This document shows positions 27,045-34,396 of a stretch of 57,795 nt of DNA, piece by piece. Source of the stretch: Clostridiales bacterium UBA7001. Lineage in GTDB: Bacteria; Bacillota; Clostridia; TANB77; CAG-508. Every line of letters begins with the position of its first letter. Positions within the stretch are counted from its first letter, which is position 1. Below the pieces are notes generated by a model. The model saw nothing but the letters and a program-made list of their open reading frames with translations, was not told the origin of the DNA and did no database searches. Where the stretch lies: positions 1 through 57,795 of the forward strand of contig DJXP01000045.1 of the NCBI GenBank assembly GCA_002449785.1, in the 5' to 3' direction. The translations under genes were made by a program, and so were the position numbers.

Positions 27045-27395
27045 TTATTTTAAAAATTCATTTGTTACAATTCCTTTTTTTACACGCTCGTTTTCAACCA
27101 TATCTGATAATAATTCTTTTATATCATAAGGCTTTTTTATATCTTTTATTTCAAATTCACCTTGAGTATTATCAGATGAAGAAATATAAATATTTCCAAC
27201 TCCAAAAATTCTTTGTAAAAATCTTTGTTTAACAGAAAAGTCTGTAATTCTATAAAGCCTTATTTCTTCTTGAGTTCTACTTAAAAATCCAGTATCCACA
27301 AGCAATTTTTCATCTGTTAATATATATTTTGTGAAAGATATTGGAAGTCCAAATATTGGTCTTTTTCTATCACTCCAAATTATATTTGTACTCAT
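27045..27395 (-). CDS. PH-domain (bPH2/DUF304) protein
   Basis: A 116-residue protein whose whole length fits one bacterial pleckstrin-homology domain. The TKYILTDEKLLVDTGFLSR, EIRLYRITDFSVKQRFLQRIFGVGNIYI (two pieces) and FEIKDIKKPYDIKELLSD segments are typical of the YdbS/YdbT type. It lacks the usual membrane helices of those proteins, so it is probably soluble or peripheral. No function is known. GAGGAG precedes the ATG. The superoxide reductase gene follows 18 bases downstream, so the two are likely co-transcribed. Confidence 0.8.
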   Translation of the reverse strand: MSTNIIWSDRKRPIFGLPISFTKYILTDEKLLVDTGFLSRTQEEIRLYRITDFSVKQRFLQRIFGVGNIYISSSDNTQGEFEIKDIKKPYDIKELLSDMVENERVKKGIVTNEFLK

Positions 27396-27527
27396 TATAT
27401 TTACTCCTCTCTATAATAATATTATTAGTATTATTTTATATAAATTTCAAATAAATTATATATTAATAAATATTATCTGTCAATTGAGATTTTTCCGTAA
27501 AAATCAACAATTTCAAGCTAGTCAAAT

Positions 27528-27580
27528 TTGTATTTTATGTAAAATTGTGGTATAATTATTATAAGCGCCAATTGTGGCGC
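27528..27580 (+). promoter_or_regulatory. Promoter and 5' hairpin of the high-GC cassette
   Basis: TTGTAT (27528-27533) and TATAAT (27551-27556) are 17 bases apart. The predicted transcript starts at about 27563, immediately before the perfect hairpin GCGCCA-ATTG-TGGCGC (27565-27580), which would sit at the very 5' end of the mRNA. A second hairpin, CCTGCA/TGCAGG, follows at 27609-27622. Confidence 0.7.
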
Positions 27581-27637
27581 TATGTAGAATAAATTCTTGT
27601 CTCAAAGTCCTGCAACTGCAGGCAGAAAGGAGAAAAA

Positions 27638-28291
27638 ATGAAGACAAGAATTACAGCCCGACTTAGGGCATTGACACTGGCTGCCGTAATGGCAACAATC
27701 TGCCTCTCAACAGTGCTCAGCACTGCTATAACAGCGGAGGCAAAAAAAACAAAAAAAGAGTCCGACGAATACAGAATCATCGTCGTGACTCAGGCACAGG
27801 CGAGGGTAAATCCCTCACAGGTGCCAAAAAAATTCAAACACGATGCCAAAAAATCCATTAGGATTTGGAGGTATACAGTGTTTGAAAACAAAAAAGCCGT
27901 TGCAACATACTATTCATTCGAGAAACGCAACGGAATCGTTTGGCTTCCAGATCAGGCACTCGAAATCAAGGGAAGCATCGGACCAAAAGGAGTCTTTCTT
28001 GTTGGACCTGAGACACTCGAGCCTGAGTTTGATAAAAAACTCGGTGTCTCAATGGGTATGACTCCGGCTGGTTCCGAAGGTGCAGAAGTGCCTGGAAGAG
28101 GGTTTAGGGATCAATTTTTCTATTCCAAAGGAGACATAGGATTCCACAAATGTGTGAAAAACATGACCTATGTTGGAAATAGGAAATACAAAATTACCTA
28201 CCTTTTCTCAAAGCACCAGGCTTTGAAGCTTCGAAAAACTCATAGAAAATATCACGGAAAACGGATATATCAATTGAGTTACTGGTACTGA
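27638..28291 (+). CDS. Secreted protein of unknown family in a high-GC cassette
   Basis: A 217-residue protein I do not recognise. Residues 1-35 form a signal peptide with an arginine-rich n-region, hydrophobic ALTLAAVMATICLSTVLST and an AEA cleavage site. The mature part is basic and aromatic, with VWLPDQALEIKGSIGPKG, a Gly/Pro-rich MGMTPAGSEGAEVPGRG and a C-terminal YQLSYWY. No catalytic motif stands out; the GIVWLPDQAL part has some flavour of L,D-transpeptidase substrates but lacks the HxxGCxR site. A GAAAGGAG lies before the ATG. G+C is about 50% (30 of 60 in 27961-28020), far above its neighbours, and it runs against them, which suggests recent transfer. Confidence 0.8.
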   Translation: MKTRITARLRALTLAAVMATICLSTVLSTAITAEAKKTKKESDEYRIIVVTQAQARVNPSQVPKKFKHDAKKSIRIWRYTVFENKKAVATYYSFEKRNGIVWLPDQALEIKGSIGPKGVFLVGPETLEPEFDKKLGVSMGMTPAGSEGAEVPGRGFRDQFFYSKGDIGFHKCVKNMTYVGNRKYKITYLFSKHQALKLRKTHRKYHGKRIYQLSYWY

Positions 28292-28298
28292 GAGTCTT

Positions 28299-28400
28299 AG
28301 CACCGACACAGGACATTGACATGAGCCCGGCTTAGAGCACTGACAGCATGAGCCCGTTCTAGGGCATTGAACGCGCAGCCCGACACAGGGCATTGACACA
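28299..28400 (+). repeat. Four tandem ~26-bp repeats after the secreted-protein gene
   Basis: Units begin AGC at 28299, 28324, 28351 and 28377, spaced 25, 27 and 26 bases. The consensus is AGCCCGACNNAGGGCATTGACA. In two of these units, and in the coding copy, GCCC and GGGC can form a small stem around a six-base loop. The fifth copy lies within the signal-peptide codons at 27655-27676. In frame, two of the downstream units read ARLRALTA and ARSRALNA, like ARLRALTL in the protein. Confidence 0.8.
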
Positions 28401-28409
28401 TCTATCAAA

Positions 28410-28510
28410 GGCCAGTCGTCGCTCTCCTAAAGCAGGTGTCTTAGCATGCAATATGCATCAGAAAAGACACTCGATCCGATCAGGAGAGGACGGCTGGCCG
28501 TTCTTTTTTT
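28410..28510 (+). terminator. Long nested-hairpin terminator of the high-GC cassette
   Basis: GGCCAGTCGTCGCTCTCCT (28410-28428) pairs with AGGAGAGGACGGCTGGCC (28482-28499) with one bulge, and TTCTTTTTTT follows. Inside, GTGTCTT (28436-28442) pairs with AAGACAC (28464-28470) around an ATGCAATATGCAT segment. It is much larger than the other terminators in this window. Confidence 0.85.
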
Positions 28511-28538
28511 ATTCAATTAATTATTTAATTTTAATTAT

Positions 28539-29579
28539 TTAATTTACTGACTTTTTAAATTCATTAATACTGGTATTTCCATTTATTCTTACTCTTGGAA
28601 GCTTATATTTATTTGCACCTTTTTTTACTCTACCACCTTCAACAGTAAATGCTAAATTATAACCCGAATCTGATAATGCATTAATTGCAGTATCATTATA
28701 ATGACCAAATGGATAACAAAAAATACTACATTTATTTCCAGTATGACTCTCTATTTTGTTTTTTGAATTTGTTAAATCATCTACTATATCTGAATAGCTC
28801 CAGTTTACCATTGCACCTTTGCCATTTGCACCAGATTTATGCATATCATCTGAATGTGACTGATAATTTACATATTCATATTTTTCATCTAATCTTTCTT
28901 CATACCAACCTGTAATTACAAATGATGTTACTGGGATTTTTAGTTCTTCTATTACTGGAACAGCTAATGCAAAAAATGTATGATTACCATCATCATCAGT
29001 TATAACTACACTCTTTTCAGGAAGCTCAATTTCACCATCTATATAGTGTTCTACTTCATCCCATGTAGGAAAATAAAAATTCTCATTTGATAAATATTCC
29101 ATTTGTTCTTTAAATTTTTCTACCATTAAAACATTATTATCCGGAGTTTTTCCTGCATAATTTGGATCATCTTTTGAATAAAAGAAATGATACATAAGTA
29201 CTGGAAGCCCATTTTCTAATTTTTTTCTTACTTCAATTTCTTGACTTTTTTCGCTACTGTTACCACTGCTATCTTTTACTATGTATTTAATAGTATAAAT
29301 ACCTGTTTTGGATGTATCTACAATACCTTCTGTAATTACTTTATCTGTAATATCTCCATCTATATTATCGATAGCTTTAATATAATTATTAATATTAAAT
29401 TCAGTTCCTTCTGCAAGTATTAATTTTTCATGACTCAATTCTATAGTAGGTGAAACTTCATCAGTTGCTTTAACTTCATTTATAGTAGATGTAATAGTGT
29501 TTTCTCCACCAAATTTCTTAGCCAAAATAACAATAAATGCTATAATAATAATTACTAAAAATAGTTTAAATCTTTTCAT
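28539..29579 (-). CDS. Membrane-anchored polysaccharide deacetylase with Ig-like domain
   Basis: A protein of about 346 residues. A hydrophobic N-terminal segment (FLVIIIIAFIVILA) anchors it. Residues 40-115 look like a DUF5011/Ig-type domain (DNIDGDITDKVITEG, IVKDSSGNSSEKSQEI). The NodB-like deacetylase domain begins with GLPVLMYHFFYS and has VVITDDDGNHTFFALAVPV as its metal-binding aspartate region and QSHSDDMHKSG as its histidine motif. It would remove acetyl groups from wall or exopolysaccharide amino sugars. GGAGG precedes ATG-ATG; the second at 29579 has the better spacing. Confidence 0.9.
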   Translation of the reverse strand: MKRFKLFLVIIIIAFIVILAKKFGGENTITSTINEVKATDEVSPTIELSHEKLILAEGTEFNINNYIKAIDNIDGDITDKVITEGIVDTSKTGIYTIKYIVKDSSGNSSEKSQEIEVRKKLENGLPVLMYHFFYSKDDPNYAGKTPDNNVLMVEKFKEQMEYLSNENFYFPTWDEVEHYIDGEIELPEKSVVITDDDGNHTFFALAVPVIEELKIPVTSFVITGWYEERLDEKYEYVNYQSHSDDMHKSGANGKGAMVNWSYSDIVDDLTNSKNKIESHTGNKCSIFCYPFGHYNDTAINALSDSGYNLAFTVEGGRVKKGANKYKLPRVRINGNTSINEFKKSVN

Positions 29580-29633
29580 CATATGGTCCTCCAAAATTAA
29601 TACGATTATAGCTTATTTGCCACTTGTTTTAGT

Positions 29634-30197
29634 CTAATACATCCTATTTCCTAAATATTTACTTTCAACTTCAATATGTATTGAATCAACAGTAAGTTCA
29701 TCTTCACTTTCTTCATAAGTTTCAGTATAAGCAAAAATACTTATAGTAATATCATCATATGTTAAACTTCTTTCAAAATAATTATTTGAATCTTCTAATT
29801 TAAATCCATATTCTTCAAGTTTTGATATTGATTTTTTCATATTATCGCCAACAGAAATGCCTAATAAATTATATTTATTAGTTATTAAAGTAATTTTTCC
29901 AAGATAAAAATCAGATTCATCATTTGGATATCCATAATAACTAAACAAAATATCTTTATCCTCAAAATCATATGACATATAATTATTTAATCTATCATAT
30001 TTTTTTAAATTCAAATCATTTTCATCAAATTTACACATATACTCTACAGGTAAATTGCTGTTAGTATTTATAATACTAACCATATCTCCTTCATATGCTG
30101 GCTTTTTAGGTTTTCTAATATGACTAATACCTATACTCGCTATAAAAATTATAGCAATAACAGCAATACTTCTAACAATAATATCTTTTTTTCCCAT
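29634..30197 (-). CDS. Membrane-anchored protein of unknown function
   Basis: A 187-residue protein with one hydrophobic segment (residues 8-24) and an outside domain of about 150 residues. It is rich in Asp, Glu and Tyr. The stretch LGISVGDNMKKSISKLEEYGF resembles the short repeat of small lipoproteins in which a conserved Gly-Asp turn precedes a helix. I do not recognise a family. GGAGG precedes the ATG. It lies between the deacetylase and the DUF3592 gene, all of them envelope proteins on the same strand. Confidence 0.6.
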   Translation of the reverse strand: MGKKDIIVRSIAVIAIIFIASIGISHIRKPKKPAYEGDMVSIINTNSNLPVEYMCKFDENDLNLKKYDRLNNYMSYDFEDKDILFSYYGYPNDESDFYLGKITLITNKYNLLGISVGDNMKKSISKLEEYGFKLEDSNNYFERSLTYDDITISIFAYTETYEESEDELTVDSIHIEVESKYLGNRMY

Positions 30198-30297
30198 TTT
30201 TTTCCTCCAATTAAACTTAAAAAATATATTTATAAAGCCATTTCAAAACTAATATACAAATACTCTGTTTCAAGCTTTCCTGTATAATAAAATATAA

Positions 30298-30735
30298 TTA
30301 CAATACTAAAATTGCAGGAATTATAGCAATAAATATTGCTACAATTCCTACCAGAATAAAAATTGTTGCTAATGTTTTTGGAATAGTATCTCCTGCTAGA
30401 TAGTATTCATTATAATCTTCTGGATTATAATATACTTCTACATCTTGCCCTATCGCATATTTTGATTGAGAACTTCCATAAGGAGATTCTTTTACGAATT
30501 TAAGCTCACCTACATTATATTCGAATACTGGATGCCATCTAGGACTATACACTCCATCACTGTAATAATTTGAATGTCTAACTATATCAGTTATTTTCCC
30601 ATATGTCATTGATGTACAATTAACTTTCTTTTTCTTCCAATTGTTATACATCAATATTCCTACTATTAGAAAAATAACTCCAACTAAAGTCCAAACCCCT
30701 GAGAATATAATTACAAACATTAATGTATCACTCAT
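30298..30735 (-). CDS. DUF3592 domain membrane protein
   Basis: A 145-residue protein with two membrane helices (residues 5-28 and about 120-145). The loop between them has the DUF3592 pattern: TYGKITDIVRHSN, YSPRWHPVFEYNVG and the QDVEVYYNPEDYNEYYL block. No enzymatic function is known; the family is common in Firmicutes and streptomycetes. AAGGAG precedes the ATG. The tRNA-Thr gene lies just upstream on the same strand. Confidence 0.88.
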   Translation of the reverse strand: MSDTLMFVIIFSGVWTLVGVIFLIVGILMYNNWKKKKVNCTSMTYGKITDIVRHSNYYSDGVYSPRWHPVFEYNVGELKFVKESPYGSSQSKYAIGQDVEVYYNPEDYNEYYLAGDTIPKTLATIFILVGIVAIFIAIIPAILVL

Positions 30736-30754
30736 TTTATTTTCTCCTTTTAAT

Positions 30755-30830
30755 TGGAGCCACTAAGCAGAATCGAACTGCTGACCTACGGGTTACGAAT
30801 CCGTTGCTCTACCAACTGAGCTATAGTGGC
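30755..30830 (-). tRNA. tRNA-Thr (anticodon CGT)
   Basis: The minus strand folds into a cloverleaf of 76 bases including an encoded CCA. The acceptor stem is GCCACTA/TAGTGGC with T as discriminator; the D arm reads AGCTCAGTTGGTAGAGC and the T arm CAGCAGTTCGATTCTGCTT. The anticodon loop TTCGTAA places CGT at positions 34-36. The pair beside the loop is an A-C mismatch, the only weak point in the stem. Confidence 0.92.
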
Positions 30831-30975
30831 ATTAATTCTTATATTTTTCTATTATTTAAGTTTAAATTTCTTTCCAATCGCAAGCAACTACGCTTTGCTT
30901 CGTATACTGATGCTCTATCGCTCATTCTTCGCTAAGGCCATCAGCATCTACCAACTGAGCTATAGTGGCATTAAT
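30808..30975 (-). repeat. Direct repeat of the tRNA-Thr 5' end flanking a 110-base insert
   Basis: A perfect 29-base repeat (30808-30836 and 30947-30975) contains the first 23 bases of the tRNA plus six bases upstream. The sequence between them (30837-30946) holds several small hairpins, such as GATGCT/AGCATC and GCAA/TTGC, and is more GC-rich in its distal half. No ORF of note is present. The layout could come from a tandem duplication or an insertion that copied its target. Confidence 0.75.
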
Positions 30976-30983
30976 AATAACAA

Positions 30984-31018
30984 AATAAGAGGCCATTTCT
31001 AAATCATGACCTCTTATT
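30984..31018 (-). terminator. Terminator after the zinc-ribbon propeller gene
   Basis: AATAAGAGGCCAT (30984-30996) pairs with ATGACCTCTTATT (31006-31018) with one mismatch, followed on minus by TTGTTATTATT. Confidence 0.65.
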
Positions 31019-31034
31019 TTTATATTCATCATGA

Positions 31035-32438
31035 TTACTCTTCCACTTTACTTTCTTCAACTTTGTCTTCATACTCTATTTCATAGAATTTAATTTCTTT
31101 ATTTCCATCTAAATTAATACATTTTATATATCCATTAGAATCATTTTGATCCATATATATAATTCTATCATTAGCAATATTTAAAAATGTAGAGTAACGC
31201 TCTAAAATTTTTAACTGTATAGGTTTATTCTTTTTTCCATTAATGCTAACTTTATATATGCAAACTTTTGAGGATTCCTCTGATGAATCATCATAATTGA
31301 AATAATATAAATTATTTCCATATAAATTTAAATTATATGCTGTTGTATCTGCCAAAAGTTCTTCTTCATTAGAATCAATTTTTGTTCTATAAATTGGTAT
31401 TTTTTTATTTCCTGTTTCACTATCTGTTTGTTCTTTAGTATAATATACATAATCACCTTTAATATTAACAGTAGACAATCTTTGACCTTTAATTAAAACA
31501 CGCTTATTTTCACCATTAATATTCATTATATATGTTTCTATTGTTGAGGCAGAAGTACTTTCGTTAGATGAAGCTGTATTTTTACCTTCTTCAGCATTTT
31601 CATCATCTTGAATATAATCATTATATACTATATATTTATCTGTTATACCAATGTAACCAGTTCCATTATCTGAAACAAGTTCTCTATCTGTCCCATTTAA
31701 TTTCATTTTATAAATATTTCTATCTGTTCCAATATAATAAATATATCCCTTAATTACATATATATCAAAGCATTCATTGTTAAACTCATTGTTATTCAAT
31801 ATTTCCATTTCAGATGAACCATCTGCTTTAATTCTATAAATCTTATTATCAACATCATCATCTTCAAGTCCAGAACCCTCTTCTGCTAAACTACTAATAC
31901 CTATAAAATATAAATAACCCTTATATGCATTAATTGAAACTATATCCATATCAGTCATAAAAATATTTTTCTTATTTTTGCCTTTTTTGTCAGTTCTGTA
32001 AACACCAATTTGAGTTCTATCTTCATTTGGTGATAAATAGTATATCCATTTTCCTTCAGAAGCCACATATCCATAGTTTCTAATATTTCCAACTGAATTA
32101 CCAATTTTATTATATTTAGGTAATAATATTATTATTAAAAAAACAACAATTAGTATTAGGCATCCACAAATACATTTTTTTATTTTTTTATCTATTTTAC
32201 AAATTTTTTGATAAATAGCAGAATTTGTAATTTTTTCTCTAATTTTATTTATTAAAACATTAAATGATTCTTTAAACTCATTAATTTTATTTCCTTTTTT
32301 CTCTTTTTTTTCAGAAACATTGCTATCAATTTCTTTTTGTTCATCATCCTTCAAATCAGAAATGATTTTTTGCTTACATTCTTCACATATTTCATCTCCG
32401 CCATCAAGAATTTCTTTTCCACATTTTTTACAATTCAT
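31035..32438 (-). CDS. Zinc-ribbon, membrane-anchored DUF5050 propeller protein
   Basis: A 467-residue protein in three parts. Residues 1-25 form a zinc ribbon (CKKCGKEI ... CEECKQK). A lysine-rich linker leads to a membrane helix at about 92-112 (CGCLILIVVFLIIILLP). The outer part is DUF5050-like, with repeated IYRTDKKGK, IYRIKADGS and IYKMKLNGTDRELVS units that suggest a beta-propeller. These proteins are thought to sit on the outer face; their ligands are unknown. The SD site AAGGAAGGAG lies 38 bases before the ATG, with a perfect hairpin in between. It is downstream of the GH73-like gene. Confidence 0.8.
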   Translation of the reverse strand: MNCKKCGKEILDGGDEICEECKQKIISDLKDDEQKEIDSNVSEKKEKKGNKINEFKESFNVLINKIREKITNSAIYQKICKIDKKIKKCICGCLILIVVFLIIILLPKYNKIGNSVGNIRNYGYVASEGKWIYYLSPNEDRTQIGVYRTDKKGKNKKNIFMTDMDIVSINAYKGYLYFIGISSLAEEGSGLEDDDVDNKIYRIKADGSSEMEILNNNEFNNECFDIYVIKGYIYYIGTDRNIYKMKLNGTDRELVSDNGTGYIGITDKYIVYNDYIQDDENAEEGKNTASSNESTSASTIETYIMNINGENKRVLIKGQRLSTVNIKGDYVYYTKEQTDSETGNKKIPIYRTKIDSNEEELLADTTAYNLNLYGNNLYYFNYDDSSEESSKVCIYKVSINGKKNKPIQLKILERYSTFLNIANDRIIYMDQNDSNGYIKCINLDGNKEIKFYEIEYEDKVEESKVEE

Positions 32439-32447
32439 ACTTTTATT

Positions 32448-32475
32448 GCATAATTATTAAGATTTATAATTATGC
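32448..32475 (-). promoter_or_regulatory. Perfect hairpin between Shine-Dalgarno site and start codon
   Basis: On minus, GCATAATTAT (32466-32475) pairs with ATAATTATGC (32448-32457) around an eight-base loop. The SD site (AAGGAAGGAG, 32477-32486) is just before it and the ATG ends nine bases after it. With the hairpin folded, the SD-to-start spacing is about ten bases; unfolded it is 38. Confidence 0.7.
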
Positions 32476-32501
32476 ACTCCTTCCTTTGAATTTTATTTAA
32501 G

Positions 32502-34292
32502 TTATTTTAAATTCAAGTTTGCTTCACCTTTTATATAATTTAATAAAAGAACAACATCTGTAACATTAAAAGTATCATTATTCTTAACTGAAGCTGCTTC
32601 TTTATATTCATTTTCTAAAGTTTTATTTCCTTTAACAGCATTTAAAACAAGTACAGCATCTAAAATACTAACATTTCCATCACCATTAGTGTCACCTTTT
32701 TTTACAATACTATAAGTTATATCATCTATTGTAACTTTATAGCCTGTTCCAAGATTACCGCCAGAAACATCATTTCCAGCATTATCTTTTATGGAAATAT
32801 TATGTCCAGAATATTTATTTTTTAAATCTTCAATTTTCATTTCTGGCGTAGCCTGAACATAATTATCAGTAATTTTTATTTGATTATCAGTAATACTTGA
32901 ATTACTGTCAGTTACATTAGAATTTTGTGGAGTAGTTGGTGTTGGCTGTGGTGTTGGAACTTGTACAGGTTCTGTGCTTGCACTTCCTGATGTATTTCCA
33001 ACAGCGCCTTTTGAAACAATATGTTCTTCTCCTCCAATGCTTCTTGCTGCATAACCATATGTACCATCTTGTTTAGAAACAATTAAGTCCCAAAAATAAC
33101 CGTTTACTTGGTTTGAAGCTCTTTTTAATATTTTTATTTCCTCATTATTATTAAGTTTACCTATTGCAATTGCTGATGTTCCTTCACCAGCTCTAACTTT
33201 TAATGCTGAAGAAATATTTTGAACAATTCCTTCCTCAAATGTAATTGAATTTACCTGATTAGCATTAGGCCTAGGAGATACTGAAGCTGGTATATTTTTG
33301 TATAAAGGAATAATAAATGTATAAATACGAGAATTATTAGACCCATAATAAGCTTTTAAACTACTTCCTTGGCTTTGAGCAGCCATAATGTTTTGTTGAT
33401 ATTGATGTGATGCCACTTCAGATTTACCTGAAACATTAAACTTTTGATAATATAAAGTATTTTGACTATATCTTGTTATGAATGATTCTTTAACAATTTG
33501 TGCTCCACCAAATATTGAAGCTCTTCTTGAATTCCAACCATGATTTTGTGCATATGATAAACCATTATTTATAATTCTATCTGTTCCATTACCTGTTGAG
33601 CCAATATTAAAGTAATTATAAATTCCGACATAATTACCATTATATCCATTTCCATTACTTAATGTAGAGCCATTTCTTCCATGTTCATTTATAATTTTAG
33701 CTACTAAAAAATAACCATTAATATTATATTCATTACTACTATCTACTATTGCTTGAATAACTTCACTATTATTTATATAAGAACCATATCCAGAAACAAC
33801 TCTTGCAATATCATCATATGAGACATCTGAACCTTCTAGGTCTTTAAATTGAAAAATATCACTATCATTAATTGAGTTTCTTGGATCCATCATATAAGCT
33901 AAAGCTTGTAATGAAGCACATGACCATGAACCATTATCATAATGGTTATTACCACAAATAGGACAAACCCACATTCCATTATAATTCGTACCTAATTGAA
34001 ATAAGTTTCTTGGACTATAACCATGGCCTTGATATTCAGCTGTTAAAACTTGATTCCAGTCCATTCCTGTATAATAAACTAAAAATCTATAATTTGAATG
34101 AATATTTTGTAAATTTTTAATTGAATTTTTATAACCTGGATAAATAGAATCATCTATATCGTCTATTGAAGGATCTAGTGTTCCTGCAACTTTATCTGCT
34201 GCATTAACATAAGCTTTCATATTAAATCCCAAAATAATATATAAAATAATTGTTAATATAAATATTAAAACTACTGATTTTTTAAATTTCAA
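32502..34292 (-). CDS. Secreted N-acetylglucosaminidase (GH73-like) with SH3 and dockerin domains
   Basis: A 596-residue secreted wall hydrolase. Residues 1-31 are a signal peptide. The glucosaminidase domain spans about 130-330 and includes NEYNINGYFLVAKIINEHGRNG, with its likely catalytic Glu, and VGIYNYFNIGSTG. A bacterial SH3 domain follows (SSALKVRAGEGTSAIAIG). The C-terminus is a type I dockerin: GDTNGDGNVSILDAVLVLN and a second, degenerate NNDTFNVTDVVLLLNYIKG. It would cut peptidoglycan glycan strands and could dock to a cohesin, though no cohesin gene is in view. The start is a TTG eight bases after AGGTG. Confidence 0.88.
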   Translation of the reverse strand: MKFKKSVVLIFILTIILYIILGFNMKAYVNAADKVAGTLDPSIDDIDDSIYPGYKNSIKNLQNIHSNYRFLVYYTGMDWNQVLTAEYQGHGYSPRNLFQLGTNYNGMWVCPICGNNHYDNGSWSCASLQALAYMMDPRNSINDSDIFQFKDLEGSDVSYDDIARVVSGYGSYINNSEVIQAIVDSSNEYNINGYFLVAKIINEHGRNGSTLSNGNGYNGNYVGIYNYFNIGSTGNGTDRIINNGLSYAQNHGWNSRRASIFGGAQIVKESFITRYSQNTLYYQKFNVSGKSEVASHQYQQNIMAAQSQGSSLKAYYGSNNSRIYTFIIPLYKNIPASVSPRPNANQVNSITFEEGIVQNISSALKVRAGEGTSAIAIGKLNNNEEIKILKRASNQVNGYFWDLIVSKQDGTYGYAARSIGGEEHIVSKGAVGNTSGSASTEPVQVPTPQPTPTTPQNSNVTDSNSSITDNQIKITDNYVQATPEMKIEDLKNKYSGHNISIKDNAGNDVSGGNLGTGYKVTIDDITYSIVKKGDTNGDGNVSILDAVLVLNAVKGNKTLENEYKEAASVKNNDTFNVTDVVLLLNYIKGEANLNLK

Positions 34293-34396
34293 CTTTTATC
34301 ACCTCTTATGTACATTTTTCCCTATTTTTCACATAAAATTATATAAATAATGTATATAAAAGTCAATAAAAGCTATATTACAATTTCATAACATAA

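Noticed and set aside
28299..28400. CRISPR array
   Set aside because: Units are adjacent and differ in sequence, with no spacers of constant length and no cas genes nearby.
28208..28408. Minus-strand ORF in the high-GC cassette
   Set aside because: It overlaps the secreted-protein gene and the repeat array, so its Cys/Pro-rich product is produced by the repeats; no SD site is present.
30755..30975. Second complete tRNA gene at 30947-30975
   Set aside because: Only the first 23 tRNA bases are repeated; no anticodon or T arm follows.
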